Assembly (NCBI GenBank): GCA_003488325.1
Contig: DNLZ01000451.1
Location: 2,516 to 14,907, forward strand
Reading direction: 5' to 3'
DNA: 12,392 nt
Origin: Planctomycetaceae bacterium
Lineage (GTDB): Bacteria; Planctomycetota; Planctomycetia; Pirellulales; UBA1268
Numbering within the stretch: the stretch's first letter is position 1; each line of letters starts with the position of its first letter. Positions 7,860 to 12,392 of the stretch are shown here, piece by piece. Made by a program: the position numbers and the translations under genes. The notes beneath the pieces were generated by a model, which was given only the letters and a program-made list of their open reading frames with translations, did no database searches and was not told the origin of the DNA.

Positions 7860-8825
7860 TCAGTCGACCACGGCATGCCGCACCCGCTCGAGCATCCGCT
7901 TCGTCGCGCGCACGCCCTCCGGCTCCGGCAGCGCCCGTCCGGAGTAGGCGATCGCCACCCAGCCACGGAAGCCGCCGTCCGTCGCGATCCGCAGCAACCT
8001 GGCGTAGTCGGTGCGGACCTCGCCGCCCTCGGCATCGAACTCGTGGCACGTCGCGCACAGCCCGCGCGCGAGCGGGGCGAGCTCCTTCATGCCACGGTAG
8101 CGGTCGTAGTCGCCGAACGCGCCCGTGTCGGGCATCGCGTGCACGTCCGCGCGTCCGACATGCCGGAGCAGGCCGGCCAGCCAGGTCGCATCGCTCGCGG
8201 CCGTGCCATGATTCGAGACCAGCAGCGTCATGTCCATCTGCGCCGCGTACTCGGCCAGCCGGATGAGCCCGTCGGCGACGAGTCGCTGCTGCTCGTCGGG
8301 GGTGCCCGCGCTGCCGGCCTCGACGCGGACGGCTGGGCAGCCGAGCCGCTTCGCCGCCTCCACCCATGGAAAGTGGTTTTCGATCGCCTGGGTCCGGGCC
8401 TTGTCGTCCGGATCGCCGAGCCGGCCGAGTCCCTCGCACGTCAGCACGACGCCCGCCACGCCCTCGTCCGAGGCCCGGCTCGCGAGGTCGGCGATCGAGT
8501 CGGGATCGCCCACGTGCGCCTTGAGGAACGGTCCACCGTAGGCGACGGCATCGATGTCGAATTGCCGTCGCGCGAGCCTCGGGAAGTCGAGGGGATCGGC
8601 CTCGCCCGCCAGCAGCATCCGCTGGAACGACCACTGGGCGAGCACGATCCGCAGCCGCGCTGCGGCCGCGATCCCTACGGCGGCCGAGGGAGAGGCGGCG
8701 TCCGCACGACCGCCGTGGAGGCCGGCGCACCGCCCGAGGAGCGGCACGGCGAGCGCCGTCGTCGTGCGGAGGACGGCGCGCCGTGACGAGCGTCGACCGG
8801 CGTGACCGCCGTGGTGCCCGCTCAT
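7860..8825 (-). CDS. Tat-exported sugar phosphate isomerase/epimerase-like TIM barrel, 321 aa
   Basis: The N-terminus has a twin-arginine signal (SRRAVLR, residues 14-20) and a hydrophobic stretch to about 31, so export in folded form is likely. Residues about 58-318 resemble the xylose-isomerase-like TIM barrels (AP endonuclease family 2) common in planctomycetes. Landmarks are VRVEAGS (Glu169), SNHG (His206), MPDTGAFGDYDRYRG (Asp233) and CHEFDAEG (His261, Glu262). From memory of homologues, the C-terminal IEYEG motif is IAYSG here (292-296), so an expected Glu is missing, and GNF is GAF. The substrate is unknown and activity is uncertain. LLGRC (29-33) is a poor lipobox. The ATG at 8825 overlaps the stop of the transporter gene by 4 bp and has a strong Shine-Dalgarno sequence (GGAGGAGG, 8837 down to 8830). 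Confidence 0.82.
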   Translation of the reverse strand: MSGHHGGHAGRRSSRRAVLRTTTALAVPLLGRCAGLHGGRADAASPSAAVGIAAAARLRIVLAQWSFQRMLLAGEADPLDFPRLARRQFDIDAVAYGGPFLKAHVGDPDSIADLASRASDEGVAGVVLTCEGLGRLGDPDDKARTQAIENHFPWVEAAKRLGCPAVRVEAGSAGTPDEQQRLVADGLIRLAEYAAQMDMTLLVSNHGTAASDATWLAGLLRHVGRADVHAMPDTGAFGDYDRYRGMKELAPLARGLCATCHEFDAEGGEVRTDYARLLRIATDGGFRGWVAIAYSGRALPEPEGVRATKRMLERVRHAVVD

Positions 8826-10417
8826 GCCGCCTCCTCCGCCTGCAGGTACTCGCGCGGACGGTACCACCATACGACCGGCACGAGCATCACCGTCGCCGCG
8901 GCCATGCAGGCGGCGAAGAACCAGTAGTACGACTCGCCGGCGAGCGTGGAGCGGCCGTCGGCGTCCCGCATGACCGCGTTGACGACCGCCGTGAACAGGT
9001 TGCCGAGCGAGATGCTCAGCAGGTAGACGCTCATCACGAGCGACTTCATGTGCGTCGGCGCCTGGGTGTAGCTGAATTCGAGGCAGGTGATGGAGATCAG
9101 GATCTCCGCCGCGGTGATGACGACGAAGGCCGCGAGCTGCCAGCCGACGCTCGGCCAGGCGGCCCGCACCCGCTCGCCGTCGCGCGTCACCACGATGCCC
9201 GCGGCCGACAGCGGCGCTGCCGGATCGCCCCCCGATTCCATGGCCCGTTCCACGTCGTCGGCGAGCGCATTGAGCCCCGCGGTCCGCAGCGCCGCGAGCG
9301 TGGCCGGCCGATCGAGCCCCTGCCCGCCGGCCGCCGTCAGCGGCGCGATCCTTTGCGTGAAGTCGGCGGCCGCGGTGTCGATGCGCCGCTGGGCGTAGGC
9401 GGCGATGACGAACGACACGACCGCGAGCGTGAAGCCGATGAGGATCTTGCGGAGCGGGGTGGGCTCGAAGAGGCGGCCGAGGGCGGGATAGACGACCAGG
9501 CTGAAGAGCGGGATGAAGGCGAGCACGAGCAGCGGATTGACCGCCTGGATCTGGCTCTCCAGCCACTCCACACCGAGGAACGTGCGGTTCATCTGCTGCG
9601 CCTGCTGCACCCACGCGCCGCCCGACTGGTCGAAGAGGGACCAGAACACCGCGACCAGCAGGTAGAGCGGCGCGAGTCGCGCGATGGCGGCCAGCCCCTC
9701 CCACGAGAAGGTCTCGGCGAAGAACGCGGTGCCGCGCGGCGGGACGTGCACGAAGCGATGCCGCCCCAGCCAGAACACGAGGGTCGCGATCGCCATGAGA
9801 ATGCCGGGCACGCCGAACGCCCAGCCCGGCCCCGCCCGGGCCAGCAGCCACGGCGTCAGGAGGGTCGAGAGGAAGGAGCCGAAGTTGATCGCGAAGTAGA
9901 ACCAGCCGAAGACACGCTCCAGCAGGTGGCGGTTCGACTGACCGAACTGATCTCCGACGTGGGCGGACACACACGGCTTGATGCCGCCGGAGCCCAGCGC
10001 GATGAGCAGGAGCCCGGCGAGGAGCCAGCCGCGGGGCTCGAGCGTGGTCTCGAGGAACGACCGCGGGGCGTCCATGAAGGCGAGGCAGAGGTGCCCCGCA
10101 CAGTAGACGAGAGACAGCAGGATGATCGTGAGATACTTGCCGAGAAACGCGTCGGCGACGATCCCTCCGATCACGGGGACGAGGTAGGCTCCGGCCACGA
10201 AGAGGTGCATCCACTCCCGGGACTCGGTTTCCGACATGTAGTCCGGTCCGCCCGCCGCCGTGTGGAGGTACTGGGTCATGAAGATGACGAGGATCGTCTT
10301 CATGCCGTAGAACGAGAAGCGTTCGGCGGCCTCGTTGCCGACGATGAACGGGATGCCGGGCGGCATCCGCGTCGTGGCGACCGGTTGGGTGCGGAAGCGA
10401 TGCGGTGAAGCGGCCAT
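8822..10417 (-). CDS. POT/PTR2-family proton-dependent oligopeptide transporter, 531 aa
   Basis: This is a major-facilitator inner-membrane symporter that normally brings di- and tripeptides in with protons. The family motif ExxERFxYYG is present as EAAERFSFYG (Glu29, Glu32, Arg33). PTR2 signature 1 is matched in GGIVADAFLG followed by KYLTIILLSLVYCAG. Signature 2 is nearly matched in FYFAINFGSFLS. Many hydrophobic helices follow in the MFS pattern. Residues about 345-420 form a polar, alanine-rich insert before the last three helices, predicted to face the periplasm and longer than I expect for the family. I chose the ATG at 10417; ATG 10366 (MPPGIPFIVGN) also fits, and neither has a Shine-Dalgarno sequence. 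Upstream codons to 10693 overlap the divergent gene and are rejected. It is the first gene of a pair with the TIM barrel. Confidence 0.9.
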   Translation of the reverse strand: MAASPHRFRTQPVATTRMPPGIPFIVGNEAAERFSFYGMKTILVIFMTQYLHTAAGGPDYMSETESREWMHLFVAGAYLVPVIGGIVADAFLGKYLTIILLSLVYCAGHLCLAFMDAPRSFLETTLEPRGWLLAGLLLIALGSGGIKPCVSAHVGDQFGQSNRHLLERVFGWFYFAINFGSFLSTLLTPWLLARAGPGWAFGVPGILMAIATLVFWLGRHRFVHVPPRGTAFFAETFSWEGLAAIARLAPLYLLVAVFWSLFDQSGGAWVQQAQQMNRTFLGVEWLESQIQAVNPLLVLAFIPLFSLVVYPALGRLFEPTPLRKILIGFTLAVVSFVIAAYAQRRIDTAAADFTQRIAPLTAAGGQGLDRPATLAALRTAGLNALADDVERAMESGGDPAAPLSAAGIVVTRDGERVRAAWPSVGWQLAAFVVITAAEILISITCLEFSYTQAPTHMKSLVMSVYLLSISLGNLFTAVVNAVMRDADGRSTLAGESYYWFFAACMAAATVMLVPVVWWYRPREYLQAEEAA

Positions 10418-10453
10418 CTGCGGCGGGCACGGGTGAGGGGTCGGGCTGCAAGA

Positions 10454-10493
10454 GCATCGCCCACGGCACCGTCGCGCGGCAACCGGGCGATGC
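10454..10493. promoter_or_regulatory. 9-bp inverted repeat between divergent genes, candidate operator
   Basis: GCATCGCCC (10454-10462) is the exact reverse complement of GGGCGATGC (10485-10493). The 22-nt interior contains a second small dyad, ACGG-CA-CCGT (10463-10472). It sits in the 97-bp gap between the divergent starts at 10417 and 10515, where it could control both. A hairpin in either leader is the alternative. I found no convincing -10 box on either strand here. Confidence 0.35.
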
Positions 10494-10514
10494 GCGGGAT
10501 GCGGGAGCCGGACC

Positions 10515-11819
10515 GTGAGCGAACCTCCGGCGGGTGAGCGGCGCGATGATTCCGGCGTACCGGCCGCGGGCATCCTCCTGGTGGCGATCGACCGTCTCCC
10601 GTGCTGGATGCTTCCCACGCACGGCTGCCGGTGGGTCACGGCGCCGGCACTCGTGCGGCTCGCGTCCCGGGGCGTGACCTTCGATCGTGTCATCCTGACG
10701 GGCGATGCCCCCGAGCGGACGCTTGCGGCCCTCTGCGGCGGTGATGCAGGGGGCGGCGAGTGGCCGCTTGTCCGTGCGGCGGCGGTCCGCGGCTGGTCCC
10801 CGCTCCTGGTGACCGACGCCGATTCCGGCCCGACCGTCGCGGATCATGCCGGGTCGGCCGGCACGGGGCTCACGGTGCTCCGCGTCGCGCCGACGGCGCG
10901 GCGGACACCTCCTGACGACGAGTCCGATACGGCGCTGTTCCGACTCTGCCACGCGGCCGGTGAGGCCCTCGCGACCGGTGCCCACCGGCTCGTCATCCTG
11001 CACGTGACGAGCCTCGGACATGTCTGGGACGCGCCGCCGGCGTTCCGTGATGCCTACTCCGACCCGGACGATCCAGCCGCCTATGCAGGTGTCGTCGTCC
11101 CCGAGCTCGAGGTCACCGACGCCACCGATCCCGACGAACTCGTGGCCGTTCGCCACGCATTCGCGGGCCAGATCACGCTGCTCGACCACTGCCTCGCGCG
11201 GCTGCTCGCGCGGCTGCCGCAGGACGGGGCGACCGGCATGGTTCCTGGCTGGAGCGTGCTCGTGACGGGGCTGCGCGGGCTCCCGCTCGGGTTGCATGGG
11301 CGCGTCGGGCCGGGGCCCCTCGCGGCCTTCGGCGAGCTCGTGCACGTGCCCGCGCTGCTCGTCGATCCGGGAGGGAGGATGGCCGCGCAGCGGTGGGGAG
11401 GGCTCGTCACGCCTGCCGATCTCGGCGCGACACTCCTCGAGCATGCCGGAGCCCTGCCTGCACGAGTCGATCGCGAGGAAGCCGGCGCGGCAGCGGTGCC
11501 CGCGTCGGCGCCGTGGCAGGGTGCGAGCCTGTGCGGGCTCTTCGAGGCGTGGCGCTCGAGGCCTCGCGACCGTGTGATCGCCCGTGCCGCGACGGGATCG
11601 GCGGTGGCGACGCCCGCGTGGCATGCCGTCGCGCGGTGCGATCCGGAGGCCGGGGACGGCACGGGCGCCATCCGGCTCTACGCGAAGCCCGACGACTACT
11701 TCGAGCTCAACGACGTCGCCTCCCGCTGCCCGACCGAGGCCGAGCGTCTGGCCGCCGTGCTCGCGGCGGCCACTGCGGGCGACATGGAGCGTGCCTGGAC
11801 GATGCCGCTCGACGGGTGA
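10515..11819 (+). CDS. Sulfatase-fold protein lacking the catalytic residues, 434 aa
   Basis: The overall layout is that of the sulfatase/alkaline phosphatase superfamily: ILLVAIDRLP (Asp26), then LVRLASRGVTFDRV, a middle region, HVPALLVDPGG, TPADLGATLLEHAG, and the C-terminal block RLYAKPDDYFELNDVASRCP seen in many planctomycete sulfatases. The catalytic motif C/S-x-P-S-R is DAPER (Asp64, Arg68), so there is no Cys or Ser to become formylglycine. The usual SDHG metal site is GLRG (252-255), although LGLHG (His261) remains. Sulfate ester hydrolysis is therefore unlikely by the normal mechanism. It may be a binding or regulatory relative or a different hydrolase. No signal peptide is seen, which suggests a cytoplasmic location. 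The GTG start at 10515 follows GGGAG (10503-10507) with a 7-nt spacer. It diverges from the transporter pair. Confidence 0.72.
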   Translation: MSEPPAGERRDDSGVPAAGILLVAIDRLPCWMLPTHGCRWVTAPALVRLASRGVTFDRVILTGDAPERTLAALCGGDAGGGEWPLVRAAAVRGWSPLLVTDADSGPTVADHAGSAGTGLTVLRVAPTARRTPPDDESDTALFRLCHAAGEALATGAHRLVILHVTSLGHVWDAPPAFRDAYSDPDDPAAYAGVVVPELEVTDATDPDELVAVRHAFAGQITLLDHCLARLLARLPQDGATGMVPGWSVLVTGLRGLPLGLHGRVGPGPLAAFGELVHVPALLVDPGGRMAAQRWGGLVTPADLGATLLEHAGALPARVDREEAGAAAVPASAPWQGASLCGLFEAWRSRPRDRVIARAATGSAVATPAWHAVARCDPEAGDGTGAIRLYAKPDDYFELNDVASRCPTEAERLAAVLAAATAGDMERAWTMPLDG

Positions 11820-11963
11820 CTCGTGCCGAACGGCCGCGGCGACCCGTCCCGCGCGGTTGCCAGGGACTGGCTCCGTTTGCGTGCGTTCACGTCGCGCTTC
11901 CGCAAGGCCCAACCGCAAACGGTGCCTATCCCTCTCGCGTGGCCTGACCAGACAGGCTTTGGC

Positions 11964-12101
11964 TCCTCCGTGGCGTACGCCTCCAGGCGTGCGAACCCGG
12001 GAGGAAGTGCGAAGAGACCGAGCGACACGAAGTCAGCGTCGCTACGGAGTGGCTTATCGCCCGGTACGCATGCCCGCATGCGCACGCTGGAAAGCGTGCG
12101 C
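11964..12101 (+). ncRNA. Candidate structured RNA (strand uncertain)
   Basis: Successive stems can be drawn. TCCTCC (11964-11969) pairs with GGAGGA (12000-12005), enclosing an 8-bp stem (11974-11981 with 11986-11993, one G-U pair, TCCA loop). AGCGAC (12021-12026) pairs with GTCGCT (12038-12043). CGCATG (12067-12072) pairs with CATGCG (12077-12082). GCGCACGCT (12080-12088) pairs with AGCGTGCGC (12093-12101) around a GGAA tetraloop of the GNRA class. The last two stems share three bases and exclude each other. I recognise no known RNA family, and GC-rich DNA folds easily by chance. Confidence 0.22.
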
Positions 12102-12160
12102 CACGATCGGGGCGGGTCGCACGGGGTGCCGAGCCGTGCGGTGGGGCACGTCGTGAATTT

Positions 12161-12190
12161 TTGGGCCACGGGCGAGGCCCACGTTAGGCT
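12161..12190 (+). promoter_or_regulatory. Weak candidate promoter of the prepilin-like gene
   Basis: TTGGGC (12161-12166) keeps the TTG of a -35 box, and TAGGCT (12185-12190) keeps the first T, the A and the last T of a -10 box, with an 18-nt spacer. Transcription would start near 12197, leaving about 70 nt before the ATG at 12266. A 6-bp stem lies within the spacer. Only position and partial matches support this. Confidence 0.25.
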
Positions 12191-12265
12191 GGGACCGTCG
12201 GGATGCGGCTGGACCGCCGGCGCGGGGCGGCCAGGAGAGGCGGTGAGTTTCGGCGCGAGGACGAG

Positions 12266-12392
12266 ATGCGTCAGAGGCCCGGCATGACACTCGTCGAACT
12301 CCTCGTCGTGGTGGCGATCATCGGCGTGCTCGTCGGCCTGCTGCTCCCGGCCGTGCAGGTGGCCCGGGAGTCGGGTCGGCGCGGGCAGTGCC
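12266..12392 (+). CDS. Prepilin-type N-terminus, probable DUF1559-family protein (partial, runs off the right edge)
   Basis: The visible 42 residues begin with a short leader MRQRPG, then [15 protein letters not shown] followed by [19 protein letters not shown]. This is a type IV prepilin cleavage/methylation signal: cleavage after Gly6, Glu at position 5 of the mature protein, and a hydrophobic helix. The sequence LLLPAVQxARExxRR with a nearby Cys is the hallmark of planctomycete DUF1559 pseudopilin-like proteins, which occur in dozens of copies per genome. The ATG at 12266 has GAGG (12257-12260) 5 nt upstream and gives a normal short leader. An in-frame ATG at 12203 would add 21 mostly charged residues and is less likely. 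The C-terminal part lies outside the window. Confidence 0.88.
   Translation, partial: MRQRPGMTLVELLVVVAIIGVLVGLLLPAVQVARESGRRGQC

Larger units (their letters stand above)
11820..12265. other. Hairpin-rich intergenic region
   Basis: I find no convincing gene here; an open frame from 11823 gives an arginine/glycine-rich sequence with no domain. A 9-bp inverted repeat (CCGTTTGCG 11873-11881 with CGCAAACGG 11914-11922) lies about 55 bp after the sulfatase-like stop and may mark the 3' end of that transcript, though no T-tract follows. A chain of hairpins occupies 11964-12101. A 6-bp stem (12162-12167 with 12176-12181) follows a run of five T, so it has the wrong polarity for a plus-strand terminator. 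Confidence 0.5.

Noticed and set aside
7888..8825. Lipoprotein signal on the TIM barrel (LLGRC)
   Set aside because: The residue before the cysteine is Arg, which does not fit a lipobox; a Tat signal explains the N-terminus better.
7860..11918. A 1352-codon minus-strand frame spanning the TIM barrel, the transporter and the sulfatase-like gene
   Set aside because: Only its last 321 codons match a protein family. The rest lies antisense to the sulfatase-like gene or out of frame with the transporter, with low-complexity composition.
12162..12181. Hairpin next to a T-run, possible terminator
   Set aside because: The T-run precedes the stem on the plus strand and becomes an A-run after it on the minus strand, so the polarity is wrong on both strands.
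11823..12287. A 154-codon frame after the sulfatase-like gene
   Set aside because: The composition is low-complexity Arg/Gly/Ser, no domain is visible, it overlaps the prepilin gene out of frame, and the region is dominated by hairpins.

Overview
This window is very GC-rich bacterial DNA, most likely from a planctomycete (Planctomycetota, perhaps Pirellulales). No 16S gene is present, so the assignment rests on gene content. The right edge holds a prepilin-like start of the type that opens the large DUF1559 families of planctomycetes. There is also a sulfatase-fold protein with the C-terminal pattern common in that phylum, a Tat-exported sugar-isomerase-like TIM barrel, and a POT-family transporter. 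Strong third-position GC bias produces very long open frames antisense to the real genes; these were discarded.

Layout: (1) 1-344, a non-coding leader with a hairpin and a 14-bp palindrome. (2) 345-3071 (+), a complete aconitase A. (3) 3349-4908 (+), a PLP-dependent alpha-oxoamine synthase with an N-terminal acyl-carrier-protein-like domain, preceded by a good -10 box. (4) 4923-7756 (-), a two-gene operon in which a small SET-domain protein overlaps by 4 bp a 12-TM MMPL/RND-type exporter; a good sigma70-like promoter lies just upstream. (5) 7860-10417 (-), a second 4-bp-overlap pair: a POT-family transporter followed by a Tat-signal xylose-isomerase-like TIM barrel. (6) 10515-11819 (+), a sulfatase-fold protein transcribed divergently from (5), with a 9-bp inverted repeat in the 97-bp gap. 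(7) 11820-12265, non-coding and rich in hairpins. (8) 12266 to the window end (+), the start of a prepilin-like gene.

The genes do not form one obvious pathway; this looks like chromosomal housekeeping mixed with accessory genes. The most notable theme is loss of expected catalytic residues in recognisable folds. The ACP-like domain has Glu where the phosphopantetheine serine belongs. The sulfatase-like protein lacks the formylglycine Cys/Ser and the Asp-His metal ligands. The TIM barrel departs from its usual C-terminal Glu motif. The SET-MMPL operon is a second unusual point: an apparently intact lysine-methyltransferase fold translationally coupled to a lipid-exporter-like membrane protein. 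I see no CRISPR array, tRNA, rRNA, insertion sequence or phage gene.
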